DNA from: Salinarimonadaceae bacterium
GTDB lineage: Bacteria; Pseudomonadota; Alphaproteobacteria; Rhizobiales; Beijerinckiaceae
Reading direction: 5' to 3'
DNA: 64,000 nucleotides
NCBI GenBank assembly: GCA_007693435.1
Contig: REDO01000185.1
Location: 20,175 to 84,174 of the forward strand
Part shown: piece after piece, positions 10,062 through 18,748 of the stretch
Layout: every line of letters begins with the position of its first letter
Position numbering within the stretch: the first letter of the stretch is position 1
Position numbers and translations under genes: made by a program
Notes under the pieces: model-generated
Databases searched by the model: none
What the model saw: only the letters and a program-made list of their open reading frames with translations
What the model was told of the DNA's origin: nothing

Positions 10062-11240
10062 ATGACCAATACGCCTCCCGCCGCGCGTCCGCGCGCGCCC
10101 TATTTCTCGTCCGGCCCCTGCGCCAAGCGCCCCGGATGGTCCCTTGAGGCCCTGAGCGACGCCTCGCTCGGCCGCTCCCACCGCGCCAAGATCGGCAAGG
10201 CCAAACTCGCGGAGGCGATCGACCTCACGCGCGAAGTGCTCGGCGTTCCCGCCGACTACCGCATCGGCATCGTTCCGGCCTCCGACACGGGCGCTGTCGA
10301 GATGGCGATGTGGACCATGCTCGGCGCCCGCGGCGTCGATCTCCTCGCCTGGGAGAGCTTCGGCGAGGGCTGGATCACGGACGCCGTGAAGCAGCTCAAG
10401 CTCGCGGACGCGCGCGTCATCAAGGCCGGTTACGGCGATCTGCCCGACCTCTCGCAGGTCGACGCGAAGAACCGCGACGTGGTCTTCACCTGGAACGGCA
10501 CCACGTCCGGCGTGCGCGTGCCGAACGCCGACTGGATTCCCGCCGAGCGCGACGGCGTCGTGATCTGTGACGCGACCTCCGCCGCCTTCGCGCAGCCGCT
10601 CGACTGGGCCAAGCTCGACGTCGTCACCTTCTCCTGGCAGAAGGTGCTGGGCGGCGAGGCGGCCCACGGCATGCTGATCCTCTCCCCGCGCGCGGTGGCG
10701 CGTCTCGAGAGCTACGTCCCCGACCGTCCCCTGCCGAAGATCTTCCGCCTGACTTCGGGCGGCAAGCTGATCGAGGGGATCTTCAAGGGCGAGACCATCA
10801 ACACGCCCTCCATGCTCGCGGTCGAGGATTACATCGACGCGCTGAAATGGGCCAAGGGCCTCGGCGGGCTCGACGCGCTGATCGCGCGCGCCGACGCGAA
10901 TGCCGGCGTGATCGCCGCCTGGGTCGCGAAGTCCTCCTGGGCCGAAAATCTCGCCAAGGTTCCAGCCACCGCCTCCAACACCAGCGTTTGCCTCACGATC
11001 GTCGATCCCGAGGTGACCGCCAAGGGGCCGGAAGCCGTGGCGCAGGTCGCCAAGGGCATGGCCTCGCGGCTGGAGAAGGAAGGCGTCGCCTTCGACATCG
11101 GCGCCTATCGCGACGCTCCTGCTGGCCTGCGCATCTGGTGCGGGGCGACCGTCGAGAAGGCCGATCTCGAAGCCCTGACGCCCTGGCTCGATTGGGCCTT
11201 CGCGGAAGAGAAGGCGAAGCTCGCGGAAGCGGCCGCCTGA
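10062..11240 (+). CDS. serC: Phosphoserine aminotransferase
   Basis: SerC transaminates 3-phosphohydroxypyruvate to phosphoserine with glutamate. The 392-residue protein starts at the ATG after the leader hairpin; the track start at 10008 would read through the leader. It shows the [14 protein letters not shown] opening of the alphaproteobacterial SerC branch, the substrate and PLP region [14 protein letters not shown], the aspartate of VICDATSA and the Schiff-base lysine in [15 protein letters not shown] (K194). It is immediately followed by serA, the preceding step in the pathway. Confidence 0.95.
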   Translation: MTNTPPAARPRAPYFSSGPCAKRPGWSLEALSDASLGRSHRAKIGKAKLAEAIDLTREVLGVPADYRIGIVPASDTGAVEMAMWTMLGARGVDLLAWESFGEGWITDAVKQLKLADARVIKAGYGDLPDLSQVDAKNRDVVFTWNGTTSGVRVPNADWIPAERDGVVICDATSAAFAQPLDWAKLDVVTFSWQKVLGGEAAHGMLILSPRAVARLESYVPDRPLPKIFRLTSGGKLIEGIFKGETINTPSMLAVEDYIDALKWAKGLGGLDALIARADANAGVIAAWVAKSSWAENLAKVPATASNTSVCLTIVDPEVTAKGPEAVAQVAKGMASRLEKEGVAFDIGAYRDAPAGLRIWCGATVEKADLEALTPWLDWAFAEEKAKLAEAAA

Positions 11241-11281
11241 AACACGGCGCTCCTCCCCCAGGCGAACACCCCCACCCTTAA

Positions 11282-11301
11282 TCCCTCCCTCAGGGGAGGG
11301 A
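11282..11301. repeat. Perfect inverted repeat between serC and serA
   Basis: TCCCTCCC, loop TCAG, GGGAGGGA. It lies 41 bases after serC and 51 before serA. It has no T tract; it may be a partial attenuator or a dispersed intergenic palindrome of the CCCTCCC type, which is also seen at 45881. Confidence 0.6.
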
Positions 11302-11352
11302 GACCGGCCGAGGCCTTGGCCCGCCGGCTTCGATTTTCAGGAGACATCCGCC

Positions 11353-12945
11353 ATGACCGCTCCCCGCGTCCTCATTTCCGACGCCCTCTCCCCCGCCGCC
11401 GTCGAGATCTTCAAGACGCGCGGCGTCGAGGTCGATTTCCAGCCCGATCTCGGCAAGGACAGGGATCGTCTGGCCGAAATCATCGGCCAGTATGACGGCC
11501 TCGCCATCCGCTCCGCGACGAAAGTGACGCCCAAGATCCTCGAGCGCGCCGAGCGCCTGAAGGTCATCGGCCGCGCCGGCATCGGCGTCGACAACGTCGA
11601 CGTGCCCGCCGCCACCGCGCGCGGCGTGATCGTGATGAACACGCCCTTCGGCAATTCCATCACCACCGCCGAGCACGCCATCGCCATGATGTTCGCGCTC
11701 GCCCGCCAGATCCCCCAGGCCGACGTCTCGACCCAGGGCGGCAAGTGGGAAAAGAACCGCTTCATGGGCGTCGAGATCACCGCCAAGACGCTCGGCCTGA
11801 TCGGCTGCGGTAATATCGGCTCGATCGTCGCCGACCGCGCCATCGGCCTGCGCATGCATGTGATCGCCTATGATCCGTTCCTGAGCCCCGAGCGCGCGAG
11901 CGAGCTCGGCGTCGAGAAGGTCGATCTCGACGAGCTGCTCGCCCGCGCCGACGTCATCACGCTGCACACCCCGCTGACCGACAAGACGCGCAACATCCTC
12001 TCGGCCGACGCGATCGCCCGCACGAAGCCGGGCGTGCGCATCGTCAATTGCGCGCGCGGCGGCCTCGTCGACGAGGCCGCTTTGCGCGCCGCGCTCGACA
12101 GCGGCCATGTCGCCGGCGCCGCCTTCGACGTGTTCACGGACGAGCCCGCCAAGGAGAACCCGCTCTTCGGACATCCCAACGTCGTGTGCACCCCGCATCT
12201 CGGGGCGGCCACGACCGAGGCGCAGGAGAACGTCGCGCTCCAGGTCGCCGAGCAGATGTCGAATTATCTCATCTCCGGCGCCATCGAGAACGCGATCAAC
12301 TTCCCCTCGATCAGCGCCGAGGAGGCGCCGCGCCTGAAGCCGTTCGTCTCGCTCGCCGAAAAGCTGGGCTCCTTCCTCGGCCAGCTCACGGAGGCCCCGA
12401 TCAAGGGAATCCGCATCGAATACGAGGGCGATGTCGCGGCCATGAACACCCGCGCATTGACTTCGGCCGCAGTCACCGGCGCGCTGCGCCCGTTCCTGCC
12501 GGACGTCAACATGGTCTCTGCGCCGAGCGTCGCGCGCGAGCGCGGCATCATGGTCGAGGAGGTCAAGCGCGACGCGCCCTCGCGCGATTACGACAGCTTC
12601 ATCCGCATCGTGATCGACGCCGAGGACATGCCGCGCCACGCCGGCGGCACCGTCTTCCACGACGGCAAGCCGCGCGTCGTCGAGATCCGCGACATCGCGA
12701 TCGACGCGGAATTCGCGCCGCACATGATCTACGTGCGCAACGCCGACAAGCCGGGTTTCATCGGCGCCTTCGGCTCGCTGCTCGGCGATGGGGGCGTGAA
12801 CATCGCGACTTTCGCTCTGGGGCGCGACGCGCCCGGCGGCGACGCGATCTGCTTCGTTTCCGTCGACCAGCCGGTCGACAACGAACTGCTCGCGCGCATC
12901 GAGGCGCTGCCGCAGGTGAAGCGCGCGCGGGCGGTGAATTTCTGA
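11353..12945 (+). CDS. serA: D-3-phosphoglycerate dehydrogenase
   Basis: SerA oxidises 3-phosphoglycerate to 3-phosphohydroxypyruvate with NAD+, the first committed serine step. The 530-residue protein is the long form. It has the N-terminal half of the catalytic domain, the Rossmann motif LGLIGCGNIGSIVA near residue 150, the VNCARGGLVDE signature, the catalytic histidine in TPHLGAATTEAQ, the inserted ASB domain (about 320-450) and a C-terminal ACT domain from about 455, AEFAPHMIYVRNADKPGFIGAFG. The ACT domain suggests serine feedback. A strong terminator follows. Confidence 0.96.
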   Translation: MTAPRVLISDALSPAAVEIFKTRGVEVDFQPDLGKDRDRLAEIIGQYDGLAIRSATKVTPKILERAERLKVIGRAGIGVDNVDVPAATARGVIVMNTPFGNSITTAEHAIAMMFALARQIPQADVSTQGGKWEKNRFMGVEITAKTLGLIGCGNIGSIVADRAIGLRMHVIAYDPFLSPERASELGVEKVDLDELLARADVITLHTPLTDKTRNILSADAIARTKPGVRIVNCARGGLVDEAALRAALDSGHVAGAAFDVFTDEPAKENPLFGHPNVVCTPHLGAATTEAQENVALQVAEQMSNYLISGAIENAINFPSISAEEAPRLKPFVSLAEKLGSFLGQLTEAPIKGIRIEYEGDVAAMNTRALTSAAVTGALRPFLPDVNMVSAPSVARERGIMVEEVKRDAPSRDYDSFIRIVIDAEDMPRHAGGTVFHDGKPRVVEIRDIAIDAEFAPHMIYVRNADKPGFIGAFGSLLGDGGVNIATFALGRDAPGGDAICFVSVDQPVDNELLARIEALPQVKRARAVNF

Positions 12946-12968
12946 TCCGGCGGAGTCGGTTTCGTGAG

Positions 12969-13004
12969 AAGCGTCGCAGGGAGCCATCCCTGCGACGCTT
13001 TTTT
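12969..13004 (+). terminator. Rho-independent terminator after serA
   Basis: Perfect 14-bp stem AAGCGTCGCAGGGA / TCCCTGCGACGCTT with loop GCCA, followed by TTTT. Begins 23 bases after the serA stop. Confidence 0.9.
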
Positions 13005-13086
13005 GCGTGGATGCAATGAACTACCCCTGATATGACGCCGTTCGACGTCCTATCTCTTTCCTGAATGCAAGAAGGAGAGGTTCACG

Positions 13087-14070
13087 ATGGGAATGCTCGT
13101 CGAAGGCCAGTGGCGCGATCAATGGTACGACACGAAATCGACCGGTGGCCGTTTCAAGCGGCAGGAATCACGGTTTCGCAACTGGATCACCCCAGACGGC
13201 GAGCCGGGTCCGAGCGGGGAGGGCGGTTTCGCCGCCGAGCCGGGGCGTTACCACCTCTATGTCGGGCTCGCCTGTCCGTGGGCGCACCGGACCCTGATCT
13301 TCCGCAAGCTCAAGGGTCTCGAGGACGCGATCGGCGTCTCCGTCGTGCACTGGTTGATGGGCGAGGAGGGCTGGACCTTCGAGCCGGGTCCGGGCGTCGT
13401 CGCTGACGAAGTGAACGGCGCGCGCGTTCTGCATCAGGTCTATACGGCCGCCGATCCGGCTTATACGGGCCGCGTCACGGTGCCGATCCTCTGGGACAAG
13501 AAGCGCAAGACGATCGTCAACAACGAATCATCCGAGATCATCCGCATGCTCAACAGCGCCTTCGACGGCGTCGGAGCGAAGCCGGGGGATTATTATCCCG
13601 CGCCGCTGCGGGCCGAGATCGACGAGCTGAACGCGCTGATCTACGACGCGGTGAACAACGGCGTCTACAAATCCGGCTTCGCGACGACGCAGGACGCCTA
13701 CGAGGAGGCGGTGCGGCCGCTCTTCGAGGCGCTCGACGCGCTCGACGAGCGCCTTGCGAGCCGTCGCTATCTGACGGGCGACAGCGTGACGGAAGCGGAT
13801 TGGCGGCTGTTCACGACGCTCGTGCGCTTCGACGCGGTTTATGTCGGGCATTTCAAATGCAACCTGCGCCGGATCGCGGATTATCGCCATCTGAGCGGCT
13901 ATCTGCGCGAGCTCTATCAGTGGCCGGGCGTGCGCGAGACGGTCGATTTCGACCATATCAAGCGCCACTATTACGAGAGCCACGGGACCATCAACCCCAC
14001 GGCGATCACCCCGCTCGGCCCCGTTCTCGATCTCGACGCGCCGCACGGGCGCGAGGGCGTCGGCGGCTGA
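13087..14070 (+). CDS. yqjG: Glutathionyl-hydroquinone reductase (Xi-class GST, YqjG/ECM4 type)
   Basis: These enzymes reduce glutathionyl-hydroquinones with GSH via a nucleophilic cysteine. The 327-residue protein begins MGMLVEGQWRDQWYDTKSTGG, the family N-terminus, and has the catalytic site LACPWAHRTLIFRKLKGL around residue 62, the SAM-binding-like NNESSEIIRMLNSAFD and the C-terminal helical domain with YLTGDSVTEADWRLFTTL and DFDHIKRHYYESH. Length and motifs are complete. GGAGAGG precedes the ATG at 13087. It stands alone between the serA terminator and a convergent gene. Confidence 0.93.
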   Translation: MGMLVEGQWRDQWYDTKSTGGRFKRQESRFRNWITPDGEPGPSGEGGFAAEPGRYHLYVGLACPWAHRTLIFRKLKGLEDAIGVSVVHWLMGEEGWTFEPGPGVVADEVNGARVLHQVYTAADPAYTGRVTVPILWDKKRKTIVNNESSEIIRMLNSAFDGVGAKPGDYYPAPLRAEIDELNALIYDAVNNGVYKSGFATTQDAYEEAVRPLFEALDALDERLASRRYLTGDSVTEADWRLFTTLVRFDAVYVGHFKCNLRRIADYRHLSGYLRELYQWPGVRETVDFDHIKRHYYESHGTINPTAITPLGPVLDLDAPHGREGVGG

Positions 14071-14089
14071 CGCCAACGCTCGCGATCGA

Positions 14090-14491
14090 TCAGAGGCCGT
14101 CCATCAGGTCTTCGGCGACTGCGCGGCGGGCGGCTTCGTCCGCCGCGAGCCTGTGAAGATGGATCTCTTCGGCGCCGCGCGCGATCATCGCGGCGAGCCA
14201 TTCGGACCGATCGCGCCCGGCGCAGGATACGTCGACGACGCGCGCGAAGCCGGCCTGGTCACGCCGCACCGCGATCATCACGCCCCCGGCGAGGTCGTCC
14301 GCCTCGGTCTCGGCGGCGGCCATGATTCCCACCACGTAGCGACGCCCCGAGCGACCTCGCCATGACGACAGCGAAAGCGCGACGTCGAGCCCGGCGGTCG
14401 CCCTCAGCCGCTCCTCGCGCACACGCGCCCGCCCCGCGCGATCGTCGCGCGAAAGCCTGACGGGGAGCGAGAGGGCGGCGTGCATGTTCAT
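14090..14491 (-). CDS. Conserved hypothetical protein, possibly SOS-linked
   Basis: A 133-residue frame between plsC and the convergent glutathione enzyme. Its core LDVALSLSSWRGRSGRRYVVGIMAA followed by a Val/Asp-rich segment (RVVDVSCAGRDRSEWL) has a normal protein composition and codon use, unlike the arginine-rich shadow frames, so I consider it real. I do not recognise a function. Starts at 14491 or 14485 are possible, but a GTTC-N7-GTTC element overlaps this start region, so the true start may lie downstream, for example at a GTG near 14422. Confidence 0.6.
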   Translation of the reverse strand: MNMHAALSLPVRLSRDDRAGRARVREERLRATAGLDVALSLSSWRGRSGRRYVVGIMAAAETEADDLAGGVMIAVRRDQAGFARVVDVSCAGRDRSEWLAAMIARGAEEIHLHRLAADEAARRAVAEDLMDGL

Positions 14492-14500
14492 TAAATGTTC
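14486..14500. promoter_or_regulatory. LexA-like (SOS) direct repeat
   Basis: GTTCATTAAATGTTC fits the alphaproteobacterial LexA site GTTC-N7-GTTC with an AT-rich spacer. It overlaps the upstream start codon of the 14090-14491 frame. By chance about one or two exact matches would be expected in a window this size, so position matters more than the match. Confidence 0.4.
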
Positions 14501-14522
14501 TTATCATCGACGCGCCTTCGCG

Positions 14523-15329
14523 TCAATCGTCGCTGCGCGCGCGCAAACGGCCGGCATTGGCGTCCGATACGAACCGCCTCGCCTGCATCCACGCCTCGCG
14601 CGTCGCGTGTTTTCGGTCGCTCGCCGAATCGAAGGGGATCGGCTCCCCCCAATGCACCACCACGTCGAAGGGGCCGCCCGTGAGCACGCCGGCGAGATGG
14701 GGGACGAGGTCCATATCCCCGTACCAGCAAAGGTCGGGCCGCTCGGCTCGCGCCAGAGGCAGGCCGTTTCGGCGGATATAGGTGATGGCGAGAGGTTGGA
14801 GGGCGAGCTCGTCGAGCGCGTGCTCGTCGACCGCCATCCGCGCCGCCCCGACGAGCGAGGCGCGGAAGGGCAGGACGCGATTGCCGTCGCTTGTCGTGCC
14901 CTCGGCGAAGAGCACCACGAGTTCGCCTCGCGCCAGCCTGCGCGCGATCGTCGCCGACGCCTCGCCGGTGGCGCGCCGGCTGTTGCGGTCGATGAAGATC
15001 GAGCGCTGCATGCGCGCGAGGAAGCCGAAGACCGGCCAGCCCGCGACCTCCGATTTCGCGACGAAGGAGACCGGGGCGAGGGAGGCGAGGACGACGATGT
15101 CGATCCACGAGCAGTGATTCGAGAGCACCAGCGAGGGGTGACCCGCAGGCCGCGTCCCGCGCTCGACGATGCGCGCGCCGAGCACGCGGACGGCGACGCG
15201 ATGGAAGCGCATCGGCAGCCTGCGCGCGATCGGCCATTCGAAGCGCAGCGCCAGGGCGTGCAGCGGAAACAGCGCGAAAAACGTGACGACCAGCGCGAGG
15301 ATTTTGGCGACGATGACGAGAGCCTTCAT
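14523..15329 (-). CDS. plsC: 1-acyl-sn-glycerol-3-phosphate acyltransferase
   Basis: PlsC acylates lysophosphatidic acid to phosphatidic acid at the inner membrane. The 268-residue protein has an N-terminal membrane segment (ALVIVAKILALVVTFFALF), the catalytic box NHCSWID with H72 and D77, FVAKSEVAGWPVFGFLARM, the glycerol-phosphate site FIDRNSRRA and the FAEGTTSDGNRVLPF motif. All four acyltransferase blocks are present. It starts 11 bases after the rimI stop, so tsaB-rimI-plsC probably form one operon. Confidence 0.92.
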   Translation of the reverse strand: MKALVIVAKILALVVTFFALFPLHALALRFEWPIARRLPMRFHRVAVRVLGARIVERGTRPAGHPSLVLSNHCSWIDIVVLASLAPVSFVAKSEVAGWPVFGFLARMQRSIFIDRNSRRATGEASATIARRLARGELVVLFAEGTTSDGNRVLPFRASLVGAARMAVDEHALDELALQPLAITYIRRNGLPLARAERPDLCWYGDMDLVPHLAGVLTGGPFDVVVHWGEPIPFDSASDRKHATREAWMQARRFVSDANAGRLRARSDD

Positions 15330-15340
15330 CGCCGATAGCC

Positions 15341-15817
15341 TCAGAGTTCAGCCGACATGGTGAGCGCCGTGGCGCGCGACCCGTCCGCCTTGAGGAAATA
15401 GCCCTCGCGCCGTCCGACCTCGGCGAAGCCGAAGCGGCGGTATAGGGCGAGGGCGGGCGCGTTGCCCTCGTCGACCTCCAGATGCACGCGGGCCACGCCG
15501 CGCCGGGCGAGCGCGTCGAGATGGCGTTCAAGCAGGATGCGGGAATGGCCCTTGCCCCGCGCTGCGGGCGCGATGGCGATCGTCAGGATCTCGGCCTCGT
15601 CGGCGACAACTCGCGACAGGCTGAAGCCCTGCGCTTCCCGTCCGCCGAAGAAGAGGCCGTCGCCTATGACGGTGCGCTCGACAAGCAGGCGCTCGAAGTC
15701 GTGCGCGCGCCAGGGCCGCGCGAACGCCTCCGCGTGAATTTCGGCGAGGCGGCGGGAATGGGCGGTTTCGAGCGGGGCGACGGAGGGCGCCGCAGGGGCG
15801 CTGAACCAGGAGGCCAT
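15341..15817 (-). CDS. rimI: Ribosomal-protein-alanine N-acetyltransferase RimI-like
   Basis: A 158-residue GNAT acetyltransferase. The track merges it into a 391-residue frame; the true start is the ATG at 15817, overlapping the tsaB stop by one base (TGATG). Motifs: ILTIAIAPAARGKGHSRILLERHL (acetyl-CoA loop, variant of Q/RxxGxG/A), LEVDEGNAPALALYRRFGFAEVGRREGYF at the C-terminal half. Adjacency to tsaB is the classic arrangement and supports RimI, although the real substrate may differ in alphaproteobacteria. Confidence 0.88.
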   Translation of the reverse strand: MASWFSAPAAPSVAPLETAHSRRLAEIHAEAFARPWRAHDFERLLVERTVIGDGLFFGGREAQGFSLSRVVADEAEILTIAIAPAARGKGHSRILLERHLDALARRGVARVHLEVDEGNAPALALYRRFGFAEVGRREGYFLKADGSRATALTMSAEL

Positions 15818-16500
15818 CAGCGCCTCGCGATGCGCGCGGCGTCCTGCGGACGGGCGTCGGGGCCCCGCAGATAATAGGGCTTGGGCAGCGCGCTCGCCGG
15901 ATCGGCCGCCATGCCGAGACGGGCGACCCAGGCGATGTCGGGATGGTCCGCCGCCGCGCTCATGACGACGGAGACACCGGCCTGCGTCGCCTCCGCCGCA
16001 ACGATCGCGGCGGCCGATCCCGTCAGCACGACGGGGCCGGATCCGAGATAGCGCACGGCCTCGCGCACGCCCATGTGAGCCGGCGCGACGACCGAGCGCC
16101 CACCGGGCGCCACGGCCTGGAAATAGACCGCGCCGTGGCGGGCGTCGATGGCGGCTGCGAGCAATCTGCGCTCGCCGGAGGCGACGAGCGGGGCCAGCAG
16201 CGCCGACAGCGTCGTCACGCCCACCACCGGAACGCCGCAGGCGAGGGCGACAGCGCGCGCGGCCGAGATCCCGACCCGCAAACCTGTGAAGCTGCCCGGA
16301 CCGATGGTGACGGCCACGCGGTCGATGGATCTCAGCCCGCCTTCGATCCGCGCGCCCACCCGATCGAGGAGCGGCGTCAGCGCTTCGGCGTGGCCACGCT
16401 CCATGACGAGGCTCTCGCTCGCCGCCGGCTCGGCCGCGCCGGCCTCCAGGATACAGGCCGAACAGGCCCCGAGCGCCGTGTCGATCGCCAGAACGCGCAC
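15817..16500 (-). CDS. tsaB: tRNA threonylcarbamoyladenosine biosynthesis protein TsaB
   Basis: TsaB is the scaffold partner of TsaD in t6A37 synthesis on ANN-decoding tRNAs. I choose GTG at 16500, giving (M)RVLAIDTALGACSACI, the family N-terminus, with GGGAG nine bases upstream; the track's TTG at 16509 abuts that SD and is unlikely. The 227-residue product shows ERGHAEALTPLLD, VTIGPGSFTGLRVGISAARAV and LLAAAIDARHGAVYF, all characteristic. The stop overlaps the rimI start. Confidence 0.92.
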   Translation of the reverse strand: MRVLAIDTALGACSACILEAGAAEPAASESLVMERGHAEALTPLLDRVGARIEGGLRSIDRVAVTIGPGSFTGLRVGISAARAVALACGVPVVGVTTLSALLAPLVASGERRLLAAAIDARHGAVYFQAVAPGGRSVVAPAHMGVREAVRYLGSGPVVLTGSAAAIVAAEATQAGVSVVMSAAADHPDIAWVARLGMAADPASALPKPYYLRGPDARPQDAARIARR

Positions 16501-16527
16501 GCTTCCCAACTCCCAAAAAAACGCGGA

Positions 16528-17145
16528 TCAGGCGATCTCGCAGAAATCCTCGAACGCGAATCGCGGCAGCCTAGGACGCAGGTCGCTGCGATCACCATAA
16601 CCGAGATTGCACAGGAAATTCGCCTTGATTCTGCCGCCGGGGAAGAACGCCTCCTCGACGCCCTTCGCGTCGAAGCCGCCCATCGGTCCGCAATCGAGGC
16701 CGAGCGCCCGCGCCGCCATGATCAGATAGGCGCCCTGGAGCGACCCGTTCTGGAGCGCGGTGCGCGCGATGGCGTCGGGCTTGCCCTCGACCCAGGAGCG
16801 CGGGCCGGCCGGATCGTGGGGATGCAGGAAGTCGTATTTTTCGTAGAAGTCGAGGTCGTAGCCGATGATCGCGGTCGCCGGCGCGCTCATCGTCTGGCGC
16901 CGGTTGCCGCGCGAGAGATGCGGTTCGAGCCTGGCTTTCGCCTCGGGCGAAACGACGAAGACGATCCGCGCCGGCGAGCAATTGGCGCTCGTCGGGCCCA
17001 TCTTCGTCAGATCGGCGATTGCGCGCAGGATAGCCGGCGATACGGGCTGATCGCGCCAGCGGCGCAGGGTGCGCGCCTCGCGAAAGAGCTGGTCGAGGCT
17101 CGCGTCGGGCAGCGGCGTTCCTGCGGCGATGCGGGTGGCGTCCAT
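16528..17145 (-). CDS. RutE-like nitroreductase (malonic semialdehyde reductase family)
   Basis: A flavin-dependent nitroreductase of 205 residues from the ATG at 17145. It closely follows E. coli RutE in LFREARTLRRWRDQPVS, MGPTSANCSPARIVFV, LQGAYLIMAARALGLDCGPM and the final LPRFAFEDF. RutE reduces malonic semialdehyde to 3-hydroxypropionate in pyrimidine breakdown. There is no rut operon next to it, so the substrate is open; a RutF-like gene is 34 kb away in this window. A longer track start at 17262 adds unrelated sequence. Confidence 0.85.
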   Translation of the reverse strand: MDATRIAAGTPLPDASLDQLFREARTLRRWRDQPVSPAILRAIADLTKMGPTSANCSPARIVFVVSPEAKARLEPHLSRGNRRQTMSAPATAIIGYDLDFYEKYDFLHPHDPAGPRSWVEGKPDAIARTALQNGSLQGAYLIMAARALGLDCGPMGGFDAKGVEEAFFPGGRIKANFLCNLGYGDRSDLRPRLPRFAFEDFCEIA

Positions 17146-17307
17146 TCTGTCGTTCCTCTCTGTCGATTGGTCGGGCGAACGGCGATCATCAAATGCGCGG
17201 GTCCGGAAACGATACGGCCCGGCCTCGCCTTGCAAGAGGCGCGCCGGGCCGTGGAAAAACAACGCGGGCCGGATCGGCCCGTTCCTGCAAAGGAGGAAAC
17301 CCGGCGA

Positions 17308-17871
17308 TCAGATCGCTTCGACCTCGCGCACGTCCGGGATGAAATGGCGCATGAGGTTCTGGATGCCGTGCTTGAGCGTCGCGGTGGAGGAAGGGCAGCC
17401 TGCGCAGGCGCCCTTCATGGCGAGGTAGACGACGCCGTCGCGGTAGCCCCGGAAGGTGATGTCGCCGCCGTCGCCGGCGACTGCCGGGCGAACGCGGGTC
17501 TCGAGCAGTTCCTTGATCGTGGCGACGGTCGCCTCGTCGGCGGAATCGTAGAATTCCTCGTCGCTCGCCGCAGCCGCCTCGGCCGCGCCAGCTTCGAGGA
17601 TCGGCTGGCCCGACATGAAATGCTCCATGATCGCGCCGAGGATCGAGGGCTTGAGATGCTGCCACTCGCCGTCGTTCTTGGTGATGGTGATGAAGTCGTA
17701 GCCGAAGAACACGCCGGCGACGCCGGGAATCGCGAAGAGCCTGCGGGCCAGCGGCGAGGCGGCGCCTTCATCGGCGTCGCGCGCGTCGAAGGTGCCGGAC
17801 TCCATCACCACGGAGCCCGGAAGGAATTTCAGGGTCGCGGGATTCGGGGTCGCTTCGGTCTGGATGAACAT
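17308..17871 (-). CDS. NifU-like (Nfu) Fe-S cluster carrier protein
   Basis: Nfu proteins deliver [4Fe-4S] clusters to apoproteins. The 187-residue protein starts MFIQTEATPNPATLKFLPG, the standard Nfu N-domain opening; the track start 26 codons earlier is spurious. The N-domain covers about 1-90; the C-terminal NifU domain has the cluster-binding CAGC at C156 and C159 within YLAMKGACAGCPSSTATLKHG. This two-domain form is the usual alphaproteobacterial and mitochondrial type. Downstream of infC in the same direction but separated by 144 bases. Confidence 0.92.
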   Translation of the reverse strand: MFIQTEATPNPATLKFLPGSVVMESGTFDARDADEGAASPLARRLFAIPGVAGVFFGYDFITITKNDGEWQHLKPSILGAIMEHFMSGQPILEAGAAEAAAASDEEFYDSADEATVATIKELLETRVRPAVAGDGGDITFRGYRDGVVYLAMKGACAGCPSSTATLKHGIQNLMRHFIPDVREVEAI

Positions 17872-18015
17872 CGTCGTCACCTTAGCATGAGCGGCCGGCG
17901 GCGCGATCGGCCGCGGGGCCGAGGGCTCGCGCTCTCGGCGCATCTTCAATACGGATATGGCGACGTCGCCGCCAGGTTCAAGCGGGGGGCGACGGTCGCG
18001 TCGTCGCGCCGCGGT

Positions 18016-18558
18016 TCACCGCGGCGCGAGAATCATGATCATCTGTCGACCTTCGAGCTGCGGCTCCAGTTCGACCTTCGCGACGTCGTTGGTCTCGTCC
18101 TTGACGCGCAGCATCAGCCTGTAGCCGATATCCTGGTGCGCCATCTCGCGACCACGGAAACGCAAGGTGATCTTGACCTTGTCGCCCTCGTCGAAGAAGC
18201 GCCGGACGGCCTTCATCTTCGTCTCGTAATCGTGAGTGTCGATTCCGGGTCGGAGCTTGATCTCCTTGACCTCGACCGTCTTCTGCTTCTTGCGCGCCTC
18301 GGCGGCTTTCTTTTGCTGATCGAAGCGGAACTTGCCGTAGTCGAGCAGTTTGCAGACCGGTGGTTCGGAATTGGGGGCGATTTCGACGAGGTCGAGACCG
18401 GCCTCCTCAGCCATATTCAGGGCGTCGAGGAACTGGACGACGCCGCGATTTTGGCCTTCTTCGTCGATCAGTTGCACCTCGCGGACGCCGCGGATGTCAC
18501 GATTGGCGCGCGGCCCGTCTTTTTGCGGGACCGGCATGGCTCTCATTGGACGGCGAAT
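18016..18558 (-). CDS. infC: Translation initiation factor IF-3 (AUU start)
   Basis: IF-3 binds the 30S subunit and proofreads start codons. The frame encodes [64 protein letters not shown] and [19 protein letters not shown], unmistakable. The best start is ATT at 18558: it yields (M)[16 protein letters not shown], aligning with other alphaproteobacterial IF-3 termini, and AGGAGA lies nine bases upstream, whereas the first ATG (18546) is 21 bases from that SD. AUU starts allow IF-3 to repress its own translation. Product 180 residues. Confidence 0.93.
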   Translation of the reverse strand: MRRPMRAMPVPQKDGPRANRDIRGVREVQLIDEEGQNRGVVQFLDALNMAEEAGLDLVEIAPNSEPPVCKLLDYGKFRFDQQKKAAEARKKQKTVEVKEIKLRPGIDTHDYETKMKAVRRFFDEGDKVKITLRFRGREMAHQDIGYRLMLRVKDETNDVAKVELEPQLEGRQMIMILAPR

Positions 18559-18595
18559 GGCTGCTTTCTCCTCTGCATGGCTCCAACGCGAACGC

Positions 18596-18617
18596 CCTCC
18601 CGCATGTTTGCGGGAGG
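18596..18617 (-). promoter_or_regulatory. Leader hairpin upstream of infC
   Basis: Perfect 9-bp stem CCTCCCGCA / TGCGGGAGG with a four-base loop, about 40 bases before the AUU start of infC. No U tract follows, so it is more likely an mRNA-stabilising or translational element than a terminator. Confidence 0.4.
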
Positions 18618-18748
18618 TCAGCTGCGTCGGACCGTGATGGCACCGATACGCAACTCTTTGCGCAAAACCGCCCAAAGTCAAGGGATTCTCAAGGGATTCG
18701 GCCCCTGACGGCCGCCTCCCGCGCGTCGAGCCAGCGGCGGTCGCGGCT

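Noticed and set aside
11290-12987. A 565-residue minus-strand ORF
   Set aside because: Antisense to serA, which is complete.
18676-18681. TTGACT on the minus strand as an infC promoter -35
   Set aside because: No acceptable -10 element was found at 16-18 bases.
15943-18708. A 921-residue plus-strand ORF
   Set aside because: It lies antisense to tsaB, the nitroreductase, nfu and infC. Composition is Arg/Ala/Gly-rich with no family motif; long open antisense frames are expected at this GC content.
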